NCBI GenBank assembly: GCA_026214975.1
Contig: CM047810.1
Span: 99,588,316-99,652,315, forward strand
Length of the DNA: 64,000 nucleotides
Direction: 5' to 3'
Source of the DNA: Gentiana macrophylla
Taxonomy: Eukaryota; Streptophyta; Magnoliopsida; Gentianales; Gentianaceae
Positions 21,935 to 33,060 of this stretch are shown in pieces. The stretch's first letter is position 1. Each line of letters opens with the position of its first letter. The notes under the pieces are model-generated. The model had not been told where the DNA came from. It made no database searches and saw nothing but the letters and a program-made list of their open reading frames with translations. The position numbers and the translations under genes were made by a program.

Positions 21935-23632
21935 TGAAGGATGCATAGATCTAGACGAGTTAGATCTACGCGCAAATGGATGGATCACGATTTATATATT
22001 ACAATACATAATTAAAGGATTTAACAACTACAAGCAAGTTAAGATCATGTTACCAATTGTAGAAAAGAAGTCAAGATCTTCCGATGTGTTCTCCAAACGG
22101 CTGTTGGTGGACACCCTTTTGATACACGAACCTCCTTGATATGCAAACCGAGAAAACCTCGCTTTTTTCTCCAACCGAGTGGAGCTAAGGATCGAACTCC
22201 TTAGCCTTTTTTCCTTTATGAATTTCGTGGATTTCTCTTCACCTAGGCTTCTATAACTCTCTTTTATAAAGCAAATCCAAGAGAGAAAACCTATACCTAA
22301 TCGGTTTAACAAAATAAAAGAGATAATTCTAATTATTATTATCCAATAAAAATAAGAGATAATTACAAGCTTAGAATAAGAAAATATAAGTATGCTTAGA
22401 GTTAAGAGATAATTAATAAATAAAGTATTTTCTTTTATTTATCCAATTAATTATTTAACAAATAAATAACTAATTACACAATATGTCATTATCCAAGAAA
22501 ACTAATTTCTTGGAAAATCCAAGACATATATTGGCGCCACACTAAGCTTCACTGCGCCCACGTAAAACGCTTTTCACAGATTATTTTATTTAACCAAACT
22601 AAATAATATTCATGATATCAATTAATCTACCAACCAATTAATTATTTTCGAGGCCCAAATAAACAAGAATATTAGCCCGAATTACGTAAGCTACATTCGG
22701 GCATTACGACTATAACCAGAAAGCTCCAATAATTAATTATTCATTGAACATAATAAGTACATTAATTATTAATTCCGGATTACGCCACCATAAACCCGAA
22801 ATCGAACTCACCGATTATAGATGTATACTTATACTCAACCCATAGAGTGAATAAGCATTCATTGATATAATCACTACATACGGATTAACCCTCCATAGAT
22901 CGCCCATTCTCGGTGGGAAGTCTCCGTGAACCCGACTGTAATATCTTATCCTTATTTACCATTAACCCCTTAGTGATCAATCACATATCCGACTAGTAGC
23001 TAATTAGTCTAACATGAACCGGGCCCATCGATCATTTTCTTAGGGCAAACAAATAAGGGATCGTCTCTCTTCCTGCGCAGGAAGGAATGGATTCCATGTC
23101 TGTGAAAATCGTAACTACTCACTCATCTCAAGATAGTGCCAATGAGAAGTGGCTTGGAACACATATTTAAGTGAACCGTAACTAACACATCAAACACTAC
23201 CCCGGGACAAGCAAAGACTGCGTGATCACCTCAGATTAAGGTTGATCCATATATGATCATCTAATGATTTAATATGATTCCTCGATTACGGAATTATACC
23301 GAGAAATTCAGATTAAATCGGTCCAGTCCTATATGAATGCCATCATATATAAATGCCCCACGTAGGTACCCTCTACCGACAGTCCGGATAAGACTATCAC
23401 ACCCTAAACTCTGATTAAGTTCACCACGGACTAACAGTTTAAGTATATCACCACTAACTCAATCCTCACGTGTAATCTATACACTGAGTTAAGTGGTTAC
23501 GTACAGATATACTTAGGGTTTGCAGCAGTGTATTACTTTACAAGTACAAAGCAAGTAATAAGGTGAGATAAATTCTGTCATTCATTATTAAAAACAATTA
23601 CACAAATTGTCTTTCGGGCACTACACCTAACA
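21935..23632 (-). repeat. LARD 5' LTR
   Basis: 1698 bp, shorter than the 3' LTR mainly by a roughly 43-bp deletion between CCCTAA direct repeats (about 23400-23406). Ends TGTTAGG...TTCA in element orientation. Confidence 0.88.
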
Positions 23633-23731
23633 TTGGATTCACAACTCTTACCCGTTGATGAAATGGCATGTTCTCATCCTCAGCACATGATCAAAATTGA
23701 ATCTTTATTGCTTGAATCTCAGCTATTTCAG
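23633..23731 (+). pseudogene. continuation of the host exon beyond the LARD insertion
   Basis: After the TTGGA target copy the frame reads DSQLLPVDEMACSH, then PQHMIKIESLLLESQLFQ, open to CAG at 23731. The next bases are GGAAGC (block B: GAAGC), close to a splice donor GTAAGC. This suggests the exon ends here and an intron follows. No family recognised. Confidence 0.4.
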
Positions 23732-24620
23732 GGAAGCTTCGTATTTCCTTTTTTTTGAGTTAATATCGTTTTTGATTAACTGATTTGAACTTAATAGCTG
23801 CCTGATGTTGTGGTTAATTTGTTTGTGAAATGTTCAAATAAGAAAGGGTTATCTTGCCGCTAATTTGATGACTGATTTGAGCATTCATTTCTTGATTTGC
23901 TGCTGAATATCTGTGCATCAAACTTGCTGTTCATTCATCCCTGCTGCTTTTGCGAAGTCTGCATCTGTTGTATCTTGAATCTGCATTGCACCTGCTTTGT
24001 TGGAGAATTAATTCTGCCATATTGAATCATCGGTGAACCTATTGCATACCTCTCTAACCTGCTGTTGCAAACCTGCTGTTGTTCATAAAGCTTGGCTAAA
24101 TCCTTTTGAGTCATGTATCTGCAGTGTTAATATCTTGTAATAGATTTAGCTCTTGTTGGTTTGCTGATCTGTTGACCATTTGTTCTCAGCCTTGACTAAC
24201 AACTTTGATGTCACTTTGTTGTTTGTATAATCTTATTATTTTAATATATTTTCAGCCAGCAAATTGTATTATTTATATTGTGTTTGCTAAGCTATTTGCG
24301 TTGATCAAATTTAAATACTCTTGCTAGTAGTTTTGGTCAATTAGATTATCTCTTAAGCTAAATTAACCAATTGCTTTTTAGTACCTGTCTTGATCCATTT
24401 ATTTAACAGAATCTTTTTAACTCTTATGAACATCTTGACTCCGTGATATAACTTGTTTTTATCACAATAATTTAGTCACTCTTGATCACTAAGGTTTATA
24501 ACACAAGTTTAATAGATTATTAAGTGAGCTTCGTGATTTAATTTTCTAGTATTTGTGTTTAAGTTTGAAAAGAGTTTGAAATTCAACGGCATCATGCAAT
24601 CTGAGAATTTCTTGTCATAC
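23732..24620. other. probable host intron, T-rich
   Basis: T-rich sequence with no frames, typical of a plant intron, following the donor-like site at 23731. It is nearly the same in block B (54637-55520). Its far end is lost in the repeats and gypsy element that follow. Confidence 0.4.
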
Positions 24621-24621
24621 G

Positions 24622-25165
24622 ATGCATAATGGCTTAAAAACCACATTCATAGTGACCAACTCTTGGCCGATGTCATCGCATAAATTGTTGATGTCATGTA
24701 TATATTTATTGTCGATGTCATCGCATAAAATGCCGATGTCATCGCATAAAATGTTGATATCATCGCGATATATGATTGCCGATGTCACCGCATATCAAAA
24801 ATGTGAATTAAGGTGAAAGATTTTTGTTGATCGAGTTTTATATCAAAACATATAGCCATTTGAAGTCGATTTTATGAAGAAAAGAAATCGATTTTATGAA
24901 ATTAAGTCGGAAAAATATCAAATGTCATCACGGTGTTGCTTCATCAAATGTCACTACATCCTGTTGATTATGTGATCGCGGTGTCTCTCAGATCGGGTGG
25001 CCACTTCATCACGGTGTCTCCAAGATCGGGGTGGCCACTACATCGTGGTGTCACTTCATCGCGATGTCTCTCGTGATATATGATTGCCGATGTCACTACA
25101 TAAATTGTTAATGTCATTCATATATGATTGCGAGATGTCATCTGCATAAAATGTTGATGTCATCT
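24622..25165. repeat. tandem repeat, 21-bp unit, with a second GGTGTCTC-type repeat
   Basis: Units of about 21 bp, GATGTCATCGCATAAAATGxx in this copy and GATGTCACTGCATAAAATGxx in block B, occur at 24660-24790 and 25080-25165. Between them (24930-25070) are two or three copies of a longer unit containing CACGGTGTCTC...GGGGTGGCCACT. The array lies at or just outside the left edge of the gypsy LTR and may be part of its U3. Confidence 0.75.
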
Positions 25166-26731
25166 CGCCATTATGGTGAATTTATACGATTTATAACGCT
25201 ATATTCTATGATATTTTTCCCCGTATTCGCATTTCAAATTGCATAAGAAGCATGTGTTTAATGAATATATTGAGTAAATGATATTTCAAAAGAGTTAATT
25301 GCAAAATAGGTTGATTTATGTGCTTTAATTATGTTTTTACGATTATTTGAGCGATATTACATTTTGTGGTGTTTTTATATGATGTAGATGCACTTTTCAA
25401 GGCTCAAATGATGATCAAAAGAGATAAGAGTTGACATAAATGATGATTAAAAGAGATAATGAAGGAATTGACAAGATGAAAAAGAGATGAGATCAAGAAA
25501 TCAAAATTACCATATTGGATCAAGCGTCGTGTCCCGTCCCAAAGGACGGCGTTTATTTAAATCGAACGAGCGCCCAGGGATGGAAAGTTGATTCAGAAGT
25601 TTGACGCCGAGGTGGACGCTGGTTGGACGAGCGCTTGATCGTGACTCGCCCGATTTGAAGTTCATATGAAGAGTGGACGGGCGCTCATGATCTGTAGAAG
25701 GGCGTCCGTAGCCGACTTTGTCAAACCGACTTTAAAATCTATATATAGTCGGGTCGTTTTTCCACACAAAGACACAATACACTCATTATTCAAAACCCTA
25801 AACCTAGGGGGCGGCTTTAGGCTGCGTTTTTCTCCTTTTTATTCCAGTTTTTATGCACTTTAGATCTAGATTAAACTAGTTACTTTTTATGCACTGTTTA
25901 TACAAATTTGAGTTGCTGAGGATGTCCAGAGGCTAAAAGCATCATCAAACGAGTATTGTGAAGCCATCCAACGATTGTTGATTTCGTTTTCTTCGGTTAT
26001 ACTGTGAGTTTTTATTTAAAGGTTGTTTCTTATTCATGTTTATTACGTTTAATTGCTTTTATATCGGAAGATCTGCATGTGTGATTGTTTATTGTTGATG
26101 GAAATCTTAATAAACCCTAGATCATCGTGAATAAGAGTAGTGATTTGAATCTATCATAACGGAAGTTAATAGGTTTAATTGCTAGATTATAAACATAAAG
26201 TTTACACCTTTGGTTGGGAAACGCGTTAATCTTGCATTGGAAGATAATAGATTAATAGATGAACTTTCTAAGGAAGTAGGGTTCATGTTTAGATAAGGTG
26301 AATCACAACCTAGATAAAAACCGCAATATAATCGAGATAGGAAATCAATGCTTGTTGGATAGGTGGATCAATCCTCGTTTGTTCATTACACACTTGATTT
26401 AAATCCTTAAAACTTGAATTCGCTTAGTTAGTTTACTTTTATTTGCATCTTAGTTTAGTTTAGTATTGAATTGGTTCGCAGTCTCGTATCCTTCCTAGCT
26501 TTGGATTATATCCTCTGTCTAGTTTTATTTTCTGTTTTGTTCGATTTTTATTCACTGCTTAGATTAGTTTCGTGGCATAGTTTAGGTTAGACAAAAGCTA
26601 GAATCACAATTGTTTAGTTCCCCGTAAGATCGACCCGGTACCAACCTCTTTACTACGATCCTTATACTTGAGGGAAACCAGATTTATAAATATTTATTAC
26701 TTGTTTCTTTGTGCTAGATAAATCCGTGACA
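24800..26731 (+). repeat. Athila-like gypsy 5' LTR (left border not resolved)
   Basis: The right border is set by ...CCGTGACA at 26731, six bases before the primer site. The LTR holds a TATA box (25740-25747), GGACGGGCG-type motifs upstream of it, and an AACCCTAAACC-rich start region downstream. No second LTR copy is present because the element runs into the gap, so the left border can only be placed somewhere in 24.6-25.2 kb. Confidence 0.6.
25740..25747 (+). promoter_or_regulatory. LTR core promoter, TATA box
   Basis: TATATATA within AAAATCTATATATAGTCGG, followed after about 25-50 bp by ACACAAAGACACAATACACTC, a plausible transcription start region. The block-B copy is at 56787-56795. Confidence 0.6.
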
Positions 26732-26737
26732 AGTTTT

Positions 26738-26755
26738 TGGCGCCGTTGCCGGGGA
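26738..26755 (+). promoter_or_regulatory. gypsy primer-binding site, tRNA-Asp
   Basis: TGGCGCCGTTGCCGGGGA complements the 3' end of plant tRNA-Asp. This primer and the domain wording downstream are typical of Athila-type elements. Confidence 0.9.
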
Positions 26756-26999
26756 ACCGGACGGTTGTCTAGTTTTTGTTTTCTGTTTTTCTGTTTGTTT
26801 TTCCTGTTTTATTTCGTTTTAAATTCCTGTTTTTAGTTGATAATTGTTTTAGGTAGTTGTTAAGTAGATAATTAGGGTTTAAGACTTTCCCTTAGTAGTT
26901 TCCTTGGAGATTAGATCTTCTGTCTTTCTGTTTTTCTGTCGTTCTTTCTTACCTTCTTTTATTCTCTGCAAATTTCTGCTTCTGTTCTAGTTTTCCCGT

Positions 27000-27205
27000 G
27001 AGCAAACGGGCGTCTGGGATATTGGACGCCCATCCGCTGGAAAATTATCAATTGTGTTTTGTTTTTATTCACTTTAGACGAAGGCCCATAATATTTGGAC
27101 GCCCGCTCGTATTCGTTGTCATTGACAGCGTTTAGATCACTAAACGCCCGTCCGATCTCAATTTCATCTGACGCCCGCCCAAACTTTTGACGTCCGTCTG
27201 GTCCT
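27000..27205 (+). other. GC-rich stem-loop row in the gypsy leader
   Basis: In otherwise AT-rich leader, several inverted repeats built on GGACGCCCGTCC follow each other. Clear here are GGGCGTC...GACGCCC (27008-27031) and GCGTTTAGATCACTAAACGC (27128-27147). The cleaner block-B copy (58048-58246) shows four in a row. Position between primer site and gag suggests a role in RNA packaging or dimerisation, by analogy only. Confidence 0.5.
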
Positions 27206-27478
27206 TCGCTTTCAACACTTCTGCTTCCTTTGTTTCCATCCTTTTCTTTAGGCTTTTAATTTTAGTTTAGGCTTTTACTTTCTTAGCTTTTAGGTTTCGC
27301 TCCACTTGTTTTTGGTCCGTTTATGCAAACTCGAGTCAAAAGGACCATTAATATACACCTCGACCCCGAAGCGAACCGTAGTCCGCCAAACAGCGGAATT
27401 TTCGCTCGCGGTTCGCGCATGTGAGCCGAGCGAGATCTTAAAGAACAACTAGCTAGAGAAATCATCGATTTTGTGATA

Positions 27479-29230
27479 ATGGCCGCTAATAATAGACGAC
27501 GCTGGCGACTACGCCATGCCAGCGTAAGTCAAAGTCAACCCGCTATTGTTATTCCAGCCATTACCGCACAAACCTTTGAGTTAAAACCAGGACTTATTCA
27601 GATGATGCAAAGATGCATCCATTTTTCACGGTTATCAATCGGAGAATCCTGCATACCCACTTACATACATTCCAGAGAGATATGGGACTACACGCATCCA
27701 AGGAGTGAGTGAGGATGCTATCAAGTCGAAACTTTTCCCATTTTCTTTGAAGGAGAGGCTAAAGAGTGGTACACCTCTCTCCCCTCCGAATCTATCACCA
27801 CCAATGAACTTGAAAGAGAATTTCTAAGTCAATACTTTCCGCCTTCAAAGACAAATTCACTCGTTGTTTGAACGACATCTTTACATTCTATCGTAAAGAA
27901 AATGAGTCGTTCTTTTTCAAGTCTCTTCTCGTAAAGTGACTCCCATCATGGCTTGCCACCGAAAGGCAAGTCAATACATTCTTTAGTGGATTGACCGAGC
28001 TTACAAAAGGCATGGTTAATAGCTCTTTCCGTGGGGCATTTCAAGAAAACGCCTGATGAGGATGGGCATTGTTTGAGGACATTGCAAAGTATAACTATGC
28101 CCCTCTTATCAAGCAATTCAAGCACCTCCTCCTCCCAAGGTCGAGGAAGTCAATTTGCAAAGTTTGATCGCCATGCTACATGGTACAGCTTGGTACCACC
28201 TCAAGTTTCAAATCCAATAAATCAAACTTTTCTTTTCCACAGAAACCTCAGTGTTCAGATCGTGAAAATTGTCGCGACGGGCCATATGAATGGCCAAAGC
28301 CAATTTAATCCCCCTGCACCTTATCAAGTAAATGCTCGTTTCATGACTATGGACAAGATAATCAAGTCACATGTCGAATTCAGACGAGGTGGGGCACACT
28401 TCTAAATTCCCGCTTCATGAACGGATGAGAACGCGGAAGTGAATGCATTCTATGGCCGTAACAATCAAAGGTTCAATCGGGTTTCTGGCCAGGGCAATTT
28501 TCAAAACCAAGGTTTAATCCATCTTCAAATTTCAATCCTAATTTGAATTTTAATTGAATCGTAATTTCAATAGAAACCATGGGTTTAATCAGATCAAACT
28601 CGAATTTTTCCAATCCTACTTAAAAATTCAATCAAAATTGACCTTTCAATTCAAACTCAATTTCAAAGTCGCCTTCACCAAAATTTCTATGCTCCAAATC
28701 TCCAAAACTCTCAAAGCTCCTCCCAATCTAACAATCTTGAAGCCAAGTTAGAGGAGCAAAGCAGTCAATGAAGAATCTCGAGAGACAAATTGGGCAACTG
28801 GTCGAGGGTTGGCTTCTAGACCCAGTGGCACCGCCCAGCCCATCGAGAAGAATCCAGCGGTGGTCAAGTTGCTCAGCCGACTTGAACAAAGGCCCATGTA
28901 CTCGACCTCGTGCCATCAATTCAATACGGTAAAGAGGAAGCCAATGCAATGAACGAGGAGCGGTACTCAAGTTAGTGGTCCTTCCCATCCGGGAAACCAC
29001 CAGCCCTCCCGCCATTGATAAGGCGGGAGGGAAGCCGAGCACCTACACTCCTCAATCGCTGAAAAAGAAAACTCGGTGGCCGATCCCCGAGAGGTGAAGA
29101 AGTTGGTGATCCTCAAGTGGTCGATCCTCGAGGATCGAAAAAGCAATCGGTAGTCGTGAGGCCGATCCCTCGACTACTAAGAAATCTGAGAAAGTGTTCG
29201 ATGGAAAGATCTGGAAGACAGAGCTGTAAG
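27479..29230 (+). CDS. gypsy gag (frames broken)
   Basis: The ATG at 27479 starts MAANNRRRWRLRHASVSQSQ. The next recognisable piece, FELKPGLIQMMQ, leads into the capsid-like region, with FPFSLKERLKSG (27735-27775; the real wording is probably ...EEAKEWYTSL after a frame change) and FLSQYFPPSKT. A low-complexity Asn/Phe-rich stretch (28480-28680) and a Lys-rich end with FPPRKSNIPLIEDKKYEKVL (29280-29340) follow. It forms the virus-like particle. The block-B copy (58527-) is cleaner at its 3' half. At least ten frame changes are visible here, many explained by CTG read as TCG. Confidence 0.75.
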
Positions 29231-29469
29231 TGCATCCTCAAAGAAAGTTTTTTCTGAGAATGACCTTAAGAAACTTCCATTTCCACCGAGAAAGAGCAAC
29301 ATTCCCTTGATTGAGGACAAAAAGTATGAAAAGGTGCTAAACCTTTTAAAAAATACTCAGTGAATCTTCCATTATCGACGCCTTGGTCGAGATGCCTAAG
29401 TATACAAAATTTATCAAGGATGTTGTGTCTTCAAAAAGAAACTAGCAGCATAGAAAGGCAAATTGGCTA

Positions 29470-30000
29470 GATTGTTCCATGATTAATTATGAAGACTTGC
29501 CAATTAAAAGAGGTGACCCTGGGAAGTTCAGATTTATGAGAGAGTAATGGGAGGTCTAGTCTTCCTAATTCTTTGTGTGATCTCGGTGCCTCTATAAGCC
29601 TTATGCCAATGTCTCAGATGCAACACACCTGGTTTACAAAGCCTTCTAGAACCTACTACTATGAGTTTACAATTACGATAGATCTTCTAAGAAAGCTTCA
29701 GGATTCTAAAAGACGTTTTGGTTCAGATTGATAGATTTACCTTTCCAATGATTGGTATGTTTTAGATATGGAGAAAGATGAAAACGCCCCCGATTCTTGG
29801 AAGACCTTTCTTATCTACATGCTAGAGGCCTCATCGATTGCGATGGTGGGCAAGTGACTATCCGAGTTGGTGATCAAGAGGTGTGTTACAATGTCTTAAA
29901 GTCCATTCAAGTACCCTCTGACCCCAACCGCTTTTCCATTGATTATATGACGGATGATTTTACCGATTATATGGATAAGCAAGTCATGGTGTAGAAGCTG
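29470..30000 (+). CDS. gypsy protease region (frames broken)
   Basis: An aspartic protease active-site motif DLGAS (29579-29593) sits in SLCDLGASISLMPMS, the Athila form of the retroviral D(T/S)G motif with Leu before Gly. Downstream text includes GQVTIRVGDQEVCYNVL (29850-29900). It would cleave the gag-pol precursor. The open frame at 29797-29994 carries its C-terminal part. Confidence 0.7.
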
Positions 30001-30194
30001 CATATGAGCGATTGGTTAACAACCTGAATACTCATGGTGTGGTTAATCTAGACCAATTAGTTGAAATGATTTTGAGGAAGAATTGTTGGAAGGAGAAGCT
30101 TTGGCAAATGGGACTACAGAGTAAACTCGGGCCGATGTTGAGTTGAAAAGTGGAGATCTCAAGTCTAGTTTAGTAAGACCCCTGCAGATTTAGT

Positions 30195-31250
30195 ACTTAA
30201 GCCGCTGCCTAAACATCTCAAGTATGTGTTTTTAAGAGAAGGTGACAAGCTTCCACTAATTATATCTCGCCAAGCTTTCTCGTTTAGAGGAAATGAAACT
30301 TATCAACGCCTTGAAAAGAATGAAAAAGCCTTTGGTTGGCAAGTAGAGAGATATCAGAGGATATCTCCGGACATCTCAGATGCACAAGATCAAGACGAAT
30401 GAGGGTGCAAAATGTGTTAGACAACCTCAGAGAAGGCTCAATCCTCATATGCAAGAGTGGTTAAGAAAGAAATCATTAAACTTCCGATACATGGGAATCA
30501 TTTATGCCATCGCGGATAGTGAATGGGTTTCCCAACTCAAGTAGTTCCCAAGAAAGGTGGAATTACGATTGAGAAGAATGAGAAGGGAGAGGAGATAGCA
30601 TTGAGACTTGTCACCAAGTTACTGAGTCTGCATCGATTATCGAAAGCTCAACGAGGTAACCATGAAAGATCACTTTCCCCTTCCGCTCATTGATCGATGC
30701 TTTGCGAGCGCCTGGGCGGGCACGATTCTATCGCTTCCTAGATGGATATTCGTGATACTTCCGGATACCCATTGATCCAAATTGACCAAGAAAAGACCAC
30801 CTTCACCGCCTTATAGTTCATTCGCTATGCACGAATGCCATTCGGATCTGCAGCAATGCCCCCACTACATTTCAACGATGTATGCCGCTATCTTGACGGG
30901 CTTGTAGAGAAGTGTACGGAGATCTTTATGGACGATTTTTCGGTTTTTGGTCATCCTTCGATGATTGCCTCGACAATCTTGATCAAGTGTTATCCAGATG
31001 TGGAAAAGAACTTAGTAATCGAATCGGGAAAAATGCCATTTCATGGTAGATGAGGGAATAGTTCTTGGCCACAAGATCTCCGCCAAAGTGTATAGAAGTT
31101 GACAGGGCAAAAGTAGAAGCTATCGAGAAGATGAGTTACCCTAAGAATGTGCGGGAAGTTAGAGGCTTTCTTGGACATGTCGGTTTTTCTGAATGTTCAT
31201 TCAAAACTTCTCCAAGATAGCCAAGCCCTCGTCCACTTTACTAAAGGAAG
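30195..31250 (+). CDS. gypsy reverse transcriptase (frames broken)
   Basis: Begins near [20 protein letters not shown] (30195-30255). Includes a palm region with [11 protein letters not shown] (30830), close to the usual RMPFGLCNAP, and the catalytic MDDFSVFG (30928-30951). It ends with the connection region around [13 protein letters not shown] (31150-31190). It synthesises element cDNA from the tRNA-Asp primer. Internal stops and shifts occur roughly every 100-200 bp in this copy. Confidence 0.8.
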
Positions 31251-31253
31251 ACG

Positions 31254-31955
31254 TTGAGTTTAATTTTGATGAGAAGCGCAAGCAAGCGTTTGAGAGCTCA
31301 AGGATCGTTTAATATCCGCGCCCAATTTATATCGCTCGATTGGAACCTACCATTTGAGCTTATGTGCGACGCATCAAACTATGCTGTTGGTGCTGTTCTA
31401 GGGCAAAAGATCAAGGGAAAGTTCCAGCCTATCTATTACGCCAGTCACACATTGAACCCCTCTCAAGTTAACTATACTACTACTGAAAAGGAGCTTTTGG
31501 CCGTAGTCTTTGCTATGGACAAGTTTCGTAGTTACTTGTTAGGAGCTCAAGTGATCGTGTGGACTGATCACGCTGCTTTGCGTTATCTGATGACTAAGAA
31601 AGAGGCTAAACCGCGCCTACTGCGTTGGATACTGACCCTACAAGAGTTTGACGTTCAAATTAAGGACAAAAAGGGCAGTGAAAATGTAGTGGCGGATCAC
31701 GTTTCTAGAATGTTAAATGAGGAAAAGGATGAACCAGATGATATAGATCTTTACTTTCCTCTAGAAAACATTATGTTGATAGATGGTTGTCCTCCCGATG
31801 TTCCGTGGTATTCTTCCATTGTGAACTACCTTCATGCCCGTTATCTCGATCCCGAAATGTCTTATCAGGAGAAGAAAAAGTTCTTCTCTGATTTGAAATA
31901 TTTCGTTTGGGATGAACCTTATCTTTTCAAGATCTCAGAAAGATGGGTTGCTTAG
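31254..31955 (+). CDS. gypsy RNase H and start of integrase
   Basis: An open 233-codon frame. RNase H residues are visible: [48 protein letters not shown], and VADHVSRM near the end. It removes the RNA template during reverse transcription. Continues into a tether and the integrase N-terminus. This part of block A is cleaner than block B. Confidence 0.85.
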   Translation: MSLILMRSASKRLRAQGSFNIRAQFISLDWNLPFELMCDASNYAVGAVLGQKIKGKFQPIYYASHTLNPSQVNYTTTEKELLAVVFAMDKFRSYLLGAQVIVWTDHAALRYLMTKKEAKPRLLRWILTLQEFDVQIKDKKGSENVVADHVSRMLNEEKDEPDDIDLYFPLENIMLIDGCPPDVPWYSSIVNYLHARYLDPEMSYQEKKKFFSDLKYFVWDEPYLFKISERWVA

Positions 31956-33060
31956 GAGATGTGTTCCGTAATCCGAGCAACGCGATATTATTGAGCAATG
32001 CCACAGTGGACCCACAGGAGGTCACTTTGGTCCGTGGAAAATCGTTGCTAAGATCTTTCAATCCGGTTTCTATTGGCCTACGATCTTTAAAGATATAGAA
32101 GCTTTCTGTAAAGCTTGTGATAGGTGCCAAAGGACCGGAACTCTGACAAGGCGTTTTGACATGCCTTTAAAACCCATCCTCGAATGCGAAGTCTTTGATG
32201 TATGGGGTATCGATTTTATGGGACCATTCCCATCATCTTGCGGTAATAAATACATCTTAGTCTGCGTGAGACTACGTGTCTAAATGGGTGAGGCCCAAGC
32301 CACTCTTCACAATGATCATAAGACGGTGATGAAATTTCTAAAGAAGAATATCTTCGTGAGGTTTGGATGTCCACGTGCCTTGATCTGATGAAGGGGAGCA
32401 TTTACGCAACCGAACCCAGAGAAAGTACTTGAAAAGTATGGTGTTCGCTCATAAAGCTGCACACCATATCATCGACTAGTGGTCAAAGTTGAAAAGAGCA
32501 AACGAGCATCAAGAAAATCCCGGAGAAAGCGGTCAACATTCATAGAAAATTTGGAGTTTGAAATGGATGATGTACTGGCTTACAGAATCGCCTATAAAAC
32601 CCCTATGGGTACATCTCCATATCAAATGGTCTACGGAAACCATGTCATCCACATCTGCCGAAAGTTAGAGCATAGAGCTTATTGGGCTACAAAGTTTCGA
32701 ACTTTGATTCCCAATCTTGTGGACAACATCGACTACACAAATAGCTATACATGAGCTAGATTTAATCTGCACTCCAGCCTGTGAAAGTGCTGGGATTAGT
32801 AAAGATAAGATGAAGCTACTCCAACGATGCTAAGATTAAGAAGAGAATTTCTAGTCGGCGAACAAGTTCTTCTATACAATTCTAGGTTACATCCTGTTTC
32901 TCGGAAAGTTAAGGACACGCTGGTCCTGCCCTTTCGAGATTCCTCCGAATCATTCCTGGAGGCGTTCTAGAACTTCACAATGGTTATAGTGGAGACCCGC
33001 TTTCGAGTGAATGGCCAAAGGTGCAAGCACTATATTGGTGAACCTAAAGAGAGACCTTCG
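31956..33060 (+). CDS. gypsy integrase (frames broken)
   Basis: The HHCC zinc-binding region spans [17 protein letters not shown] and ACDRCQRTG (about 31990-32145). The first catalytic Asp is in [11 protein letters not shown] (about 32200). The second Asp and the Glu region at 32390-32500 are disrupted in this copy but intact in block B. The C-terminal part includes [13 protein letters not shown] in block-B wording and FRVNGQRCKHYIGEP (33004-33048), the usual end of gypsy pol. It inserts element cDNA into the genome. Confidence 0.8.

Larger units (their letters stand above)
14629..23632 (-). mobile_element. LARD-like non-coding LTR retrotransposon with copia-type signals
   Basis: A 9004-bp element in minus orientation. 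Its 5' LTR (21935-23632) and 3' LTR (14629-16390) are clear direct repeats starting TGTTAGGTGT and ending CATCCTTCA. The initiator-Met primer site sits inside the 5' LTR (21913-21932) and a polypurine tract abuts the 3' LTR (16391-16401). The 5.5-kb interior has no frame longer than about 80 codons and no gag, protease, RT or integrase motif on either strand. This fits a large retrotransposon derivative mobilised in trans, by inference from a copia helper. Flanks GTGGA and TTGGA give a target duplication with one mismatch. Confidence 0.82.

Noticed and set aside
28790..29230. Methyl-cytosine deamination or RIP-like mutation as the cause of the CAG/CTG changes
   Set aside because: Deamination gives C-to-T and G-to-A substitutions. 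The observed changes are CTG to TCG/CG/CCG and CAG to CGA/CG, with small indels that create CG.
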